A DNA stretch of 64,000 nucleotides, taken from assembly GCF_901933205.1 (NCBI RefSeq), contig NC_044578.1, positions 13,974,501 to 14,038,500 of the forward strand, in the 5' to 3' direction. Below the pieces are notes generated by a model that was not told where the DNA came from, did no database searches, and was given only the letters and a program-made list of their open reading frames with translations. Numbering within the stretch: the first letter of the stretch is position 1; the number at the start of each line of letters is the position of its first letter. The position numbers and the translations under genes were made by a program. Positions 41,701 through 54,588 of this stretch are shown in pieces. This stretch comes from Camarhynchus parvulus. Taxonomy: Eukaryota > Chordata > Aves > Passeriformes > Thraupidae.

Positions 41701-44700
41701 TTTGCAATGTATGGAGTGAATATATTTCTTGATTACATAGTTTTAGTGATACATTGTCTAAACATACAGAAAGATGTTTGTTTGCATGTGTGTGTGAATG
41801 CCTGGATGCATGCTGGATTTCCCCCTTTTTCTAAAGTGCCAGCCATTCTGAAAGGTAGATTAAAATGAAACCTGATTAAAATGAAATTGTTTCTACTGCT
41901 TGTTCTGACAGAGCTTTTGGCATAATTTGTGATGAGTGCATTACAAAAGTCTTGACTGATCCTTTGTGCTTAGAGTATTCAGATGCTTGCTAAACATAAT
42001 TGTAATATCTTTAGAAAACAAGATGGCAGAACAATTGCAACAAATGAAGGAAGACAGAAGGCACATGGAAAAAACTAGAGAAGAACTGAGAAAAAAAGCT
42101 AAAGGGCTACTGGAACAAAATAAGCTGAGGAGATACCATGGTACACTTTTAATTTATTTTGGAATTTTGATTGATTGAGAAATTACAGTGAAACCAATGT
42201 GAAAATATTTGTCTCTGTGTCAGTGGGCTTAATTACAGAGTGGGCTTAATTACTGAGAGAGCAGTCTGCTAACCAGTAGGTCCAAGAAGACTCATTTTGT
42301 GTAATATCACGCTAGAAACAATCAGGGTTGCAATGTTTCCTTCCACTTTTTTTCCTAAACTATTCAAGTTATGTCTCATGTATGTGCAGTGCTCAGAGAG
42401 CTACTGCAGGCTGCTTTTCTCTGAGGCCCAGAGCAGCCTGGCATTTTCTAATCCAGCCTTTAGCTTACAAGGTGCTTACAGAGGCTTGTACTGTGTGGAT
42501 AAGGCTTCAGGTAAATTGCAGCATAATAATTTTTGTTCGTCCTATCCAATAGTATTCAGCTTATGACATGGAAGTTCCAAGCCTGTTGTGACAAGCTTGA
42601 CAAACCTTGGTTTTTAACAAGGTCAAATCTCATTGAAATTTCACACAGATTTTCTTCATAAAATTATTTTCAAGTTTATAGTTAAAACTATCCTCCCTAA
42701 GTCACATCCCAGTTATACAGACATGAGATTTAATAATTTTGATGTTTTGAGAGCTTTCTCTTTGTGCTTAAATGTCACTAAGTCATTACTAGTCCCAAAT
42801 ATTACTTGTAGCTCATTGAAAGGAGAGAAGCCCATTCTTTCAGTTATTCTCTAAGGACATGGCTGCACTGCACCCTGCAGCCTGGGAAATTTGTATTTAA
42901 AAACCCCAGACTTGGGTGTGTGAAGCAGTAACTCTGTAGTAGCATGGAGTTGCAATTCAAGCTAGAGATAAGCCCCAAATGGTGCCTGCATTGCCTTAAA
43001 TTATGTTGTCCAGTTAGGTAAAATAAAGGTTATTTCACAAGGATTCAAACAGCTTCTGCAGGTTCTGTAAGAAGCATCTGTACCTCTGAATTTTTTTTTG
43101 TCAGACCTGAAGAGTTTTGTAAATAAGGGCACGTAGCAAGCATGTTTCTTTACAAGGTATTAAGGAAAGAGCATTTTCTGCAGTAACAGCCATCCAAGTC
43201 TGTATTTAATATCCTCCTAAATGTGCCATGCTGACAGGCGCTCTCAGTTACCTGGCACAGAGCCATCCTCCAACAGCTGAGTTCTTTTGGGTAAGTTTCA
43301 CTTGTCCTGCTCCCACAAACTATGCCTTGAAAGAAGGGATTCATTTAAGACACTGCAGATATGTCTGCCACATACAGGGGCATTTATGTGCCGCCTCTTG
43401 ATAGCACACTGACAGCACAGGAGGAATCATAGAAAAGTGTAAAGGTAACTAACTGTTTCCTATAATTTGGGACGTCAAATTGAAGCTGTTCAAAATCTCT
43501 GGCCGTGAAGAGCATAAATTTTGCCTAAATCTACAATGCTACATTTTCTGGTATAGTAGAGCTGTGGAATTCACACTGTGCTGGGCATACCACTCTTCAC
43601 AGGAGCACCTAGGCGCTGCAGAACACCTGGGCTGTTTGGACCCTGTGTTTTATCACAGTGGACAGATAGAGCCCTTTGTTGGAGGTTTATGTGAAAATTC
43701 AGTTGCATTTAGAGGGAATGTAACTTTAATGAAGATTTTTTTTCACTAAATGTTTATTTTAAAGAAACCTCCTGCCGTGTGTATGCATTGGCCCACTGAA
43801 GCTTGTGGGGTGAGCTGTCCCGACTGCCTTCAGCAGACTTTATGATTGGGTGAACAAGACCAAACACTGTTACTGTTCTCCTGTGCAGTGCGTGAGGAAT
43901 GGAAGAAGAAATACTTTGAAACCAAGAAGGCTACAGTTTCACTGGAGGACACTTTAAACAAACTGCAACAAGATTTAGAGCTTTACCACCAGAAATTGCT
44001 CTTGCAACTGGAAGCCAGAGATAGCCAAAAACGAGCAAACAAAACAACAACCTCCAAGGTATTTGCTTGTATTATTTATTATCTCTTTTTCACAGTCTGA
44101 GTTGTTTTGGTTTTTTTGTATAAAATATAAATTAAAGAAACAGATTTGTCACCAACCAATAACTTGTAAACTAGCTTTAGCTCAATGATCTGAGAGACAG
44201 AGTTCCTTCAGGCCATTTGTCTCAAAAAGACTGCAGAAGTGCTTGAGTCTGAGCATTTGTTTCTTTCTGCTTTCTGTTGGTACCTTTTTGTAACAAAATC
44301 CCCTTCTGTTCAGTATGGTTAATGGATTGTTCAGTTCTACTTTGTTTCTATTATCCAAGATTTCATACAAGGCAGCAATGAATGTTTGGAGCACACAAAA
44401 CCTGCCTGTAGCTTTTGAAGTGGTTGCACTTCAACTGTTGTGCAACTGTGAGTTTCATAGGAAGTTCAGAGGGATTGAAAAGATAAAAGAGAAGGAGGAA
44501 ACACCCTTTCCAGCAGTTGTGTCTGCTAATTTTCTACATTCATTAATGGAAGCAAGGCTGTTGAAAACAAAACTGAAGCTAGCCTAGGAAAAATAAATGT
44601 CCCTTTCTTGCATCTGAAAGGTGTGTTCATGTACAATCTAAGAGTGTATATTATATACAAACATGTATTATTGGAGCTATCTTGAAATATCTATGAAATA

Positions 44701-46081
44701 AAAATAGGAATAGGGTTGACATTGCGTTATGGCTATGCTCAGACACATTATTGGTCCTTTTCTGTAGTGGGCAGCCCCCTGAGAAGGGAGCTGGGATTTA
44801 CAGAGCTGTGAGGCTGAGCAAAGGGTGCTCTCCAGCCCTCGAGAGCGACGTGCAGCCAGGCAGGCATCAGCCATCTGGGAAGGCAGGGAAGTTGGAAAGA
44901 GGTTGTTAGAGGATTGTTTCTGAGTGGTGAAGGAACACCCAGTGAGGAACAGATGCTGCACCTTGAGGTTTGTTGTTGTTTCACACAGAATTACACAATC
45001 ATCCGGATTGCTACAGTGCAGCATGAACTCCACCAACTGAGGAGGAAGCTAGAGGATACAAAAATGAGACTCCTAAAAGAAATTAAGGTACTGTGCCTTT
45101 TAATTAGAACAGTCAAAATGTGGCAATGTATAGAAAAAAATTAGAATTTCTCAATTATTAGATGATGTAAATATTTGCTAAACAGTTCTTGTTTAATGCT
45201 TTTATGCTGTTAGCTTTAAGGTGTTAGGTGTTGTGACTTTAGCATTTGAGCTAAATTACTCCAGAATGCAGGTTATCAAATGATTTGGAATGTATGGCAT
45301 TCAAACAACTTAGATACTCAATGTACTATGTAAGCTAAGATTCACAATCTTATTCATACAATTCTAATTACATTCAAAAGGTAATTGAAGAAATATACCT
45401 GGTGTGGTGAGGCACTGAGCATGCCTCACCACATAAATAGACCGTGGCTAAAGGAAAATGGTAAAAGGAAAAAAATAAACCATCAAAAAACAAACAAACA
45501 AACAAAAAAACCTAAAAAAGAAAAAAAGGCTGTCTAAGCAGATTGCAGACCTCTTCATCTGCTTTATTCCATATCAGTGTTGCCTGTGACTCTTTTTGGA
45601 AGAAGAGGTAGTATAGGCCTTCACACTGGACAGCTTTCCAGCTCTGAAAGTTTGAAATAGGAGTGTTCTACATCACAGAGATTGCCCATGCTCCTGTTTA
45701 CTGGGTACTCCAGGCTGGTTGTAGTTAATATGACTTTATGACTCCTCCATTGTCTAGCAAGGAGTGGAAAGAACAATTATTTTTGCAGTTGCTTCAAAAA
45801 CATCAGGGCAAGTACGGAACAAAGTAGGGCTAGAACACATAAAATTTCAGACATGAAAGATGTATTCTGTATTCAGCCATCCTGTATAAAATTCAGTCTT
45901 AGTTATATAAACCTATATGCATGTCAGCTCCAAAAAAAGCTTCCTTAAATTGCCATTCCTTAAATGATGGGTTCTTTTGCAGATGAGAAAGCAGGCAGCG
46001 TCTGATTTACGAGCACTGAGAGCAGAACTGACACAGAAGAAGATTCATTCTCCAGTCCAGAAAATCAGGAATTTAAGATGA
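32702..46081 (+). CDS. SPATA1: SPATA1, spermatogenesis-associated protein 1, about 13 coding exons
   Basis: Poorly understood testis or cilium-related protein; I recall a report of IFT20 binding in mouse. Coding exons as read: 32702-32737, 33606-33712, 36755-36872, 38896-38949, 39044-39368, 39483-39728, 40180-40300 (or from 40174), 40450-40510, 41105-41223, 42015-42140, 43889-44058, 44989-45087 and 45983-46081. The N-terminal block (LLELHVFYVPAEVWNFKLNT, then TLRVLRERLGEYLGG and FAPPYALFPELYLLPG) and the C-terminal helical block (WKKKYFETKKAT, then QLRRKLEDTKM and MRKQAASDLRALRAELTQKK) match SPATA1. The middle, roughly residues 120-390, is hydrophilic, rich in Ser, Gln and Asn, and has no domain I know. 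Phases close everywhere except 41223 to 42015, where the first exon leaves two bases and the second needs one. The model gives about 560 aa, longer than human (about 459 aa from memory). Identity is firm; some exon limits are not. Confidence 0.9.
45484..45528. repeat. A-rich (AAAC)n tract in the last SPATA1 intron
   Basis: Short CAAA/AAAC repeat followed by poly-A with few interruptions. Confidence 0.75.
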
Positions 46082-46409
46082 CATGAGTAACATCTGTGAA
46101 ATGTACAACAGCTCTCTAGTGTATGTAAAAGAGAATTTCAGAGCATTTGTTTGTATGTTCTTGAAGTAACTTTGTAAAAAAACATTAACTATATAAATGT
46201 TGTGGAATTTATACACTAGGCTACAGCTCACTTCTTTTTAAATCTCACTTACTGTAAGATCAGTCGGCTACTTAAACATACAGTTTAAGCTAGTAACATG
46301 TCTAAAACTAAGCTGTCATTTTTAAAGTGCAAGTTAGTTAATTGTGTAACATGCCAGTGGTATGCTGACATTCTTTGATTACAGAGCTAATAATTAATAG
46401 CTACTAAGA

Positions 46410-46415
46410 AATAAA
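46410..46415 (+). terminator. SPATA1: SPATA1 polyadenylation signal AATAAA
   Basis: AATAAA located about 330 nt after the SPATA1 TGA, followed by a T-rich stretch. It is the nearest good hexamer. A further site downstream cannot be excluded. Confidence 0.6.
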
Positions 46416-48375
46416 CCTAAAATCTGTAACCTTCTGTCCTTACTTTGAGGCTCACACATTCAATTTTTTAGAAATTATTAAAATATAGTTTCTGTAGAAC
46501 TACAGCAACAGTAATCCTTTATTTGGCTATTTACTGGAGTTTGTTTTTGCGCTTATAAATATATCTATATATAAATTAACTATCATTACTGTAGTATTAT
46601 TATGAAGCATAAACAAAATCTCAGATAATCTCACTTTTTTTCCATATCTAGCTGGTTTTGTTCCCTCTCTTATTAGGAAAGGCACACAGACATTAGGTGT
46701 CTTCTGTAGTTTGAAAGCTTGCCTGAAAGCTTTCTCTTGGACCAGTATAATGATGATCCTGGTCCAATTTACACTCCTGCATGTTCTGCCTTTCCTTAGT
46801 TCCAAGGTCATGCATGCCCTGAGATTAACAATTCTCTGAAAGAGGAATCAGAAACCTCTTCATAGAAATTTTTTCTTAGCTCTGCTGTTCGCCTCTTTGC
46901 AAACCAGATGTTATTATATTGAGCAGAAGAATAACATGCTAGGAATTAATCTCAGCTAAAAAGCTATCAGGTATTTATAACTGGAAGTGAAACACTCATG
47001 GGAAATAAGTTATGGGATAAGAAAATTATGCAGCTCTCAAAAAAAACAACTTAGAAATGTCTTGAGTCAAACCACCCATTATCCAATTTATTTTCTTAAA
47101 GATAGGACTTAACAAAGATTTTAGTGCTAAAGGATTAAATAAATTCTTAAAACTACACCCCCTTTTGCTTAATTCAGGGTTGAAGCTTACATTCTCTATT
47201 TAAGAATTGTGTCTTATTTAAGATATGAAAGCAGGCTACTAGTTACTGGAAAATCAGAACCTAAATTTAGAGTTTAGTATTATCAATTCATGGTCTTGAC
47301 TGCTACAGGAATGAGAGTTTTACAATTAAATCAGCTGGCCCTCAGAATTTTGCAGGTCAGATATTCGTAGCAGAAGACTCTCAATTTAGCAAATATCCAT
47401 CTCACAGTATTTTAGCATTTAAAGTTCTGAAGTACAAGTTCTGAAGTGTGTGCGTGTGTATATATATATATATGTGTGTATATATATATATATACATTTA
47501 ATATATAAAATGTAGGAGTTTCTCTTAAGACTTATAGAGTGGTCTTCCAATGAAAAGCCTTCTGATTTGTCAAGGGAATTTTTTAGTTTCTGTAAGAGCA
47601 GTAGGCTTCACCTTCTGCTTTCCATCACCTGTAATATCAAGCAGACACTTCAGATGAAGTCTTCCAGTCTTGTCCTCAGTAGCCATTATGGTAATGCTGC
47701 CATAGTATGGTAACTCTTTAGCAAGAAAAAAACCCAACCAATCAGACAAAAAAACCCAACCTCCCCAATCGAACCAAACCAAAAATCCCACCAAGCCCAC
47801 AACTGACTACATCTATATAATTAAATTATTTTTTTAATTAATGGAGTCACTTAAGCAGGGCCCAGTTGCACTTTAATCTGGTTGTGAAAGAGTTCTGAGA
47901 AGCAGACAAGCAGTGTGGGCGGTAAGCTGTAGAACAAGTAAAGCACAGACAGGGAACATTGTTTACAAGCCTTACCAAGAGCAGCATTTTATTCAACCAA
48001 AAAATCCTGTAAACACCAGCCAATCTTTACATCACTATGGGTATTTTAAAAAGTTATACAACTTCTTTAGGCAAATGATTTTATGAAAATATGAACTAGA
48101 AAGAAAACATAATCTCCTGTTATCTCAGAGGCAACACCCCATAAAAACAAAAAACAAGCTACTGAATAAATCTTAGGGTGTGTGGGAAAATAGATATGCA
48201 GTTCACTAAATAAGCTTCTGAATTCTAGTTTTCAGGAAGTAAAGTAGTTTGAAATGGAAGGAAACATCATCCAAGTCACCTTCATATTAATGCTTCTTCT
48301 TCAAGCTAAGGTCAGAGATTTTCAGCTTTTGAAACTGAGGAATTTATGTGATACATAAGCACAGTGAAACTGGAG
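46416..48375. other. Convergent interval between SPATA1 and CTBS
   Basis: AT-rich, with the compound TG/TA repeat at 47446-47495 and an A/C-rich tract at 47728-47800. No gene supported. Confidence 0.6.
47446..47495. repeat. (TG)n(TA)n compound dinucleotide repeat
   Basis: Two alternating blocks of GT and TA repeats, each TA block about nine to eleven units long. It lies between the 3' ends of SPATA1 and CTBS. The TA blocks are self-complementary. Confidence 0.9.
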
Positions 48376-48381
48376 TTTATT
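48376..48381 (-). terminator. CTBS: Candidate CTBS polyadenylation signal
   Basis: Minus-strand AATAAA about 600 nt after the CTBS stop. A weaker ATTAAA lies nearer the stop, at complement(48884-48889). Either or both may be used; the sequence alone does not decide. Confidence 0.4.
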
Positions 48382-48986
48382 GAATATTCCTTTCTAACAA
48401 CAACTTTGATATAAATCTTAACAGCAACTACTTCATGTTATGTAATTTCTTCAGTCCATAAAAATCTTTTAATCTAGAAGAGTAACCAAGCTGCATATAA
48501 TCAACAATTTGTCTCTCCAGTATTCTGTTTAATCTGATTCTAGAGTGACTTAGCTAAAATATTGTTTGGGTTGGGAAGTGAGAAGGCTGAGACTGCACCA
48601 TGTAACACAGGAATAAGTATTTGCTGCACCTGGCAGCTTTAGCAAAGCATCATTATAAGACTGCCCCTGTAAATCCATCAATTGGTCTTGTTACCAGATA
48701 CACACTGGGTTCAAGCATTAACTAACTTACAGTAACTGTGAAAAATTAAAAAGATGAGCAGTCTTAAAAAAACCTGCTGATACAAGGATTGTTGTTCCAA
48801 AGCAACAATGGAACTTTCTGAAGAATGAAAATACAGCTTTGCATATAAAATAACAAGACTGATTTGCCTAGTTTTTAAAGTTTTTTAATCACAATATATT
48901 TATATAAAGTCAACATCTGTGATAGTGTAAGCCAGAATAAAAAATTACCAATTTTCATAATTCTAAATCAAGGGTTTACACAGTTC

Positions 48987-51900
48987 TTATGGTGTCAGAG
49001 CTTGCCACATTGCTTGAGTTTGTTGTTCTGCTGCAGCTTCCCTGGAATAGTCAAGACTATTTCCATTCCACATTCCAATGCCCCTTAAGCCTCGACTCTT
49101 CACATATGCTGCTTTTAGAGAGATGCTGTGAGGGTCATCAAACCATACCTGGTGGAACTGACCAACAGAATCCTAGAAAAACATTTAAACACCAGTGTCA
49201 GGATCACATTTTCTCTTGAACACAGTTAAAAATACAACTAAAAACTGAGATACACAAGCTACATAGATTTATATAATATTTTCCTGATTTAGCAATTCTT
49301 TGTCACACAGGACAATTAAAAATTCTAAGCCAAATATTTGGATATTTTAAAATTGTAGAATATAAGTTATAAAACAGTGACACAATTTAACTGAAGTCAG
49401 ATGAAAATACTTTGCTAATTTGTATTTTAATATTTTTTTAATACAGCTAAAATTTCAGATACGGTATCTAAACTAACAGGTGAATTTAGTTTGAGATTGT
49501 GGGGTTTTTTAAGCAATATACAGTTTTAGAGGAAGTAATAAAATTTTTTCAAGGTTATGCTGCTTTTACCTGGTCATTGCTTACAACATCTTTTTAATAA
49601 CCAATATGTGGAACTCAAATAATGCTTAAAGAAACAAGACAAAATGGACACACTGTGGTGCTCTTGTAAGCACAGTCATTTATGGAGTCTTTCACTGTGT
49701 CTGTGTAGAAAACAAATGCAGAAGGGAATATGCATGCAAGGCATCAAGCTAGACAAAATTAAGAGCATCTCAGAATCATTTTTAGTTTAAATCATTTATC
49801 AGCTCATGAAAGTAACTCTTAACAGTGAAGGATGGAGCTACAGGATGTCTTTGTGCCAAAATGTCGTTTTTGACATGATGCAGTATCTCAAGAAGACTAG
49901 AAAGCAATAAAGATCTTTATTACTCCTGTAGTCTTCAGGCACTGCATTCCTCTCTCAGACTAGGAATTCAAGACACAAATTTTCAGCAATCCTTTACTGT
50001 ACCAAAAAAACCAAACCAAACCAAACCAAAATGTAGAAAACATGAAAGGAAGAATCTAATCCCAATAACTTTATAGTCAAAGATCTGTGGTTCATGAACG
50101 CTTACTCCACACCACAGTGGCTTGGAAAAGGACTCTTACCTTATACTCATAAAATGGAGCCTTCTGCACCTCATCCCAGAGCAGCCCTGAGAGAGAACTG
50201 TTCACCTGCTTCATGATGGCTGCGTAGGGCACCTGGCTCCCCGCAGCGTCACTGCAAGGAGCCCCACGGAAAGGCACCTGGGGGAGGGAACAAACATGCT
50301 CCTGGAAAACAAACAGGGAGGCAAGAGTTTCAGGTGAGATACACTGAACTCCAGAACAGGAGTACAGCCAAGAACAATTCACAAAAGGCGTTAGAGCCAC
50401 AAAAATTCCAAATCTTCAAGCAAATCCAGCAGATACTATTTGTAGAGAAAAGTAAATTAAAACAGCTACATTTTCTTTAATCTGCAGTAATACAGGACTG
50501 GATGGATACCCTTCAGCTTAAACAGTTGTCTTACCTTTTCCACCTTTAACTGACCCTTACATTTTTCATAAGTATAATATTTGAGACCTCATAAACTGCT
50601 ATCCTGTAACAGTCGTAGGTTTGCTATGGTTTGTTGCACCTGTCTTTACAGTGGTGTTGAGAAGGCACATACAAGTGTTGTAGGGCCTTTGGACTTCATC
50701 TCTTCTCATACAGGTAACATTTATAGCCAAACACAGTGTGTGGATGTCACGGGGTTCAGGCTGCCTAAGGAGCTAAAATGCCTTGTCTGGTAACACACTG
50801 CTCCATCAGTCACCAGCCAAGCAAAAGATTCTGGTTTGTGCCCCATCTTGATGCTCTTATCCATCAGACCACAGTGTTTCCCAGTCCAAAAACAAGATTA
50901 CCAAAATCTAGTTACATCTTTCCAAAGAAAAAAATTAACAGTTTGATTGCAAACAAACATTCTTCACCTTACCGTGGATAGGTTTTGGCAGACATAGTCA
51001 TAGCCATACCAGGGGACACCCATCACAAGCTTCTTAGGATCAATGCCCATAGCAATGTACTCTTCATATCCTAGTTTTGAGGGAAATAAAAATTAACATG
51101 CATCCTTTACTTTTCCTATGCTTTTTATTCTTACAATTAATTTAGAGCCAGAGCCACAGCATGATACCCAGAGGCCAAGGTGCAAGCTGTCCTTTGCCTT
51201 CACCTGCACTCTCCAGTGAGTGAGAGGCTTGCTCTACTGGGATCGCAGTAACTGCTCCAGTTTCTCACACTTAAAACCATCTGCCCTGAGCAGAGGTTCA
51301 CAAAGATGAGAGAAATGTTTCAGGTTCTCTGCAATCCCAGGCAGACACCACTGCTCTGGCTGCCCTCTGTCATTCCAAAAGTGTTCTTTGCACTCCTGAG
51401 GTTACAGGAACCAACACACAATGCTGAAGGTCTGTCTGCAGGCTCATAAGGACCAGGGGCACTGTGTTCATATCCTGACAACACATATCTGATCACACTC
51501 AAAGCCTCACTGCAACAATAACAAAATAAACCTGTCTGAGAAAAAGCCCTCTTTTCTATCTACTCATGTGAGCAAATGGCAATGTTCTGACTCCTGGGGA
51601 GGTGTTCTGTCCTCACCAACTAAGGTCTGCAGGTAAGGAGCATTGGCTTTTGCAATACAGTCTGTCCAGATCTGGCTCTGTTCATCATATGACATCACAA
51701 ATAAGAAGTCACAGGCATCTGCAATCCCAGTGTAGTTGTAGCACCTTTTATCTATGCATGCTGGAGACCAAGCCACATCAAACGTTACCTGAAGGAAAAA
51801 TGCACAACTTAGTACCAAGTATGGCCCTCAGTGCCCTTGTTATCTCTTATTAAAAAAAAAAAGCTATGACTTTTAAAGACAGTATTTCCCAAATGGTACA

Positions 51901-54333
51901 GTTTAACACATCTTGATAATAATGAACTATAGAAGAAGCTGCTTATCTGACAAAACAAACAGAAGATAATAAAGTGAGTATCCCATTAGTGAATACATAT
52001 CACCAAAGAAATTAAAATATAATATGAAAACTACCAAAAATAAGAAGCACGGTGCAGATCTTGAAAACTTTCATGACAGGTTTACCAAAACACTATCAAG
52101 CTTTTGCCCCAGAAGGCTGTATTTGCCCTACTTTCAACAATTCATTAAGGGACACTAAAAACTGCCAGCTCACACATAGCAGTAACATTGTATGTACAAA
52201 TCTCAACAAAGCCCATCTCTCATTGAAATTCACACAGGTCAAAAAGAGTGATTCTTACAAGATTATATCACAGCTAACATTCATAATTAAGCATTCACTA
52301 GAATATTATATTTAGATCTGCATAAACTTTTTCATATTCATATGCTAAACAGCACTACCAAAAGTCCTTACATTTCAGAAGGTTAAATTTAATGTTTGTA
52401 TAAAGTACATTATTATTACCTGTGATCCAGCTATTTCTCTGTGAAAAGCATCTGTAGTTTCTTTAACAAGCTCTGTCAATGCATAATACTCAGGGGAGTT
52501 TTCATTAACTTCTTGCTCTATATCTAAGTTAATTCCATCCATATACTGCTTTTTTGCAAGGTCCACCTGTTGGGATATCCATGCTGCTCTTTTAGCAGGA
52601 TCAACAATTTCCTGAAGAGGTACATCACCTGGACAAGAGGCCTTCAAGAGTTAACATGCATTTACACCACAGTAATAGTAGGAAGGAAAGGTTTGTCTTT
52701 AGTTAACCAACACATTTAAACACAACATAAAAATTACCCATATCAATACTGGTAAAATACAAAGGAGTTCATTTTTTCCTCAAGCATAATTTTGAGAAAC
52801 CACCCCAGAAAAGATTACCAAGGTTCTTTGAGAGAGTGATGTTAAAATTAAGTTCCTTTGGTTTTTCAATAATTTTAATCTTACTTCTGCTTACTATTCT
52901 TTTAGCTACTGTAAATTATCTTTCTTGAAATCAAAGAACTTTTATCATTTTAACTGGTCACATTTAGAGGAAAGCTACTTTTGTGTTTAACCTTTGCTGT
53001 TTTGCACACTGTAGTCCTGGATTCTGCTTTTTCTCAACAGAGCCAAAAGGTATTTACAACATGTAAGCTAATGGACTTTGTTTTTCTAATCAGCATTTGT
53101 ACCTGCACTGAGTTCCTGAGCAAGCATATTTTAAAACTCAACCACTTCCTAATACAGAGGGATTAATTTAAGTGCAATATACTAAATATTACTTAAAATC
53201 CCTTTCCTTACTTTGTCTTTTGGGTACTGCACATAAGATCCAGAATACAGACCCAAATAGCAGGCTTTTTCTTTCCTCTCTCTTCCCCCATAGCAATGAT
53301 GTTCCCTATTAAGAGAACTTTTATTAAGATGTCACTGGGATGGTTTGGTTACTACTGTGGCACAATCCACTGTTGGTTTCAATACCCTGCATACCAGCAC
53401 GTGCAAAATATCAAGGGTTCATTAAAGCCTTATTAATTAATTCTCTTAATGATTTTAATACTTTGCATACAACTGAATGTAAAATGTCAAGGTAATATAG
53501 CCCTGTGTACCTTATCTTATTCACGTATCACAAACAGCAATGTTTTTGCAGTGTAACCAACCTTTCAGTACTATCCTCGAGCCTTTGGAGTGGGCATAGC
53601 ACATGAGCTCGGGATCGTACTTCCCGAAAGCTGCCACAGTGGTAATTTTGGACCAGTCGTAGGATTTCCAGGCTTCCTTCCCCACATCAAACACGAATAC
53701 CTGGAAAAGGGGTAAAACGCACCCTGGTTAGACCCGAGCGCTTCTCAGCAGTACTACCATTCTCCCGCGGCTCCCGCACCGGCACATCCCCGCTGGGCAG
53801 CGCCTCAGGGATGGCAGCCGGGGGCCGAGTGCGGGGCACCACCGACCCGGGCACTGCCCGGGACATTGCCCAGGCCGGGGACATTGCCCAGGCCGGGGAC
53901 ATTGCCTAGGCCGGGGACACTGCCCGGCCCGGGGACACTGCCCGGCCCGCAGACACTGCCTAGGCCGGAGACACTGCCCGGCCCGCAGACACTGCCCGGC
54001 CCGCAGACACTGCCTAGGCCGGAGACACTGCCCGGCCCGCAGACACTGCCCGGCCCGCAGACACTGCCTAGGCCGGGGACACTGCCCGGCTCGGGCCGAG
54101 CGCAGCGGCTCCCGGGTGCCGGGGCGCGGAAGCCGCTGCGAGCGGCGCTGCCGCCGGGCCCGGCCCCGCCTGCGCCGGCAGCGCCTGCTCGGACCGGGGC
54201 CGCGCACCTCGGAGCCGGCGGGGCCCGTGACGGGCTGGCACAGCCGCGGGTCCCGGCAGGGGCAGGCGCCGGCAGGGCCCAGCAGCTGCAGGAGACCGAC
54301 GGGCAGCAGCCACCCGCCCCACGGCCGCCCCAT
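48987..54333 (-). CDS. CTBS: CTBS, di-N-acetylchitobiase (GH18), seven coding exons, 363 aa
   Basis: Lysosomal glycosidase that removes the reducing-end GlcNAc from the chitobiose core during glycoprotein breakdown (family knowledge). Exons on the minus strand: 54208-54333, 53562-53700, 52420-52628, 51617-51788, 50973-51070, 50140-50301 and 48987-49172. Phases all close and the stop is TAA. Residues 1 to about 23 (MGRPWGGWLLPVGLLQLLGP onward) form a signal peptide. The GH18 active-site motif is DGINLDIEQE at about residues 119-128, with Glu126 the expected acid catalyst. VPFRGAPCSDAAG and GIGMWNGNSLDYS are diagnostic of CTBS. NYT, NLS and NSS are possible N-glycosylation sites. The ATG at 54333 was chosen because the signal peptide follows it directly; a GTG lies two codons upstream in frame. 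The gene starts 255 bp after the vitellogenin stop, and intron 1 (507 bp) is about half minisatellite. Confidence 0.97.
50003..50031. repeat. (AAACC)n microsatellite in CTBS downstream of exon 6
   Basis: Poly-A followed by about four ccaaa units. It lies in the intron between CTBS exons 6 and 7. Confidence 0.75.
53850..54092. repeat. GC-rich 18-bp minisatellite in CTBS intron 1
   Basis: About thirteen copies of an 18-bp unit of the form cggcccgcagacactgcc, with variants (taggccggagacactgcc, aggccggggacattgccc). In the middle, three units form a 54-bp higher-order repeat seen about two and a half times. It lies between CTBS exons 1 and 2 and leaves long spurious ORFs on both strands. Confidence 0.95.
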
Positions 54334-54453
54334 GGCCACCGGTGCGGTCCGGCCGCGCAGCCTCGGCCCCGGGGCGGGCCCGGGCGGAGCCGGGTCCAGC
54401 GCGCCGCCTGTGCAGGGACAAATGAGCTCCGCCGAGCGTTCAGAGAGCAGCTG

Positions 54454-54459
54454 TTTATT
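54454..54459 (-). terminator. Vitellogenin polyadenylation signal AATAAA
   Basis: The complement of TTTATT at this place reads AATAAA, 130 nt downstream of the vitellogenin TGA. It is the only such hexamer in the spacer before CTBS. Cleavage would be expected about 10-30 nt further on, roughly 100 bp before the CTBS ATG at 54333. Confidence 0.75.
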
Positions 54460-54588
54460 GAAAGGTCATCCCGGGGACGGATGCCCGGGTTGTTTCCCGG
54501 ATCCCCGGGAGAAGAAGCAGGGCAGAGCGGTCTCCCGGAGGGGACGGGGCTCATCCCCGCCGCCCGAGGCAGCCGGGCTGAGCGGGGC

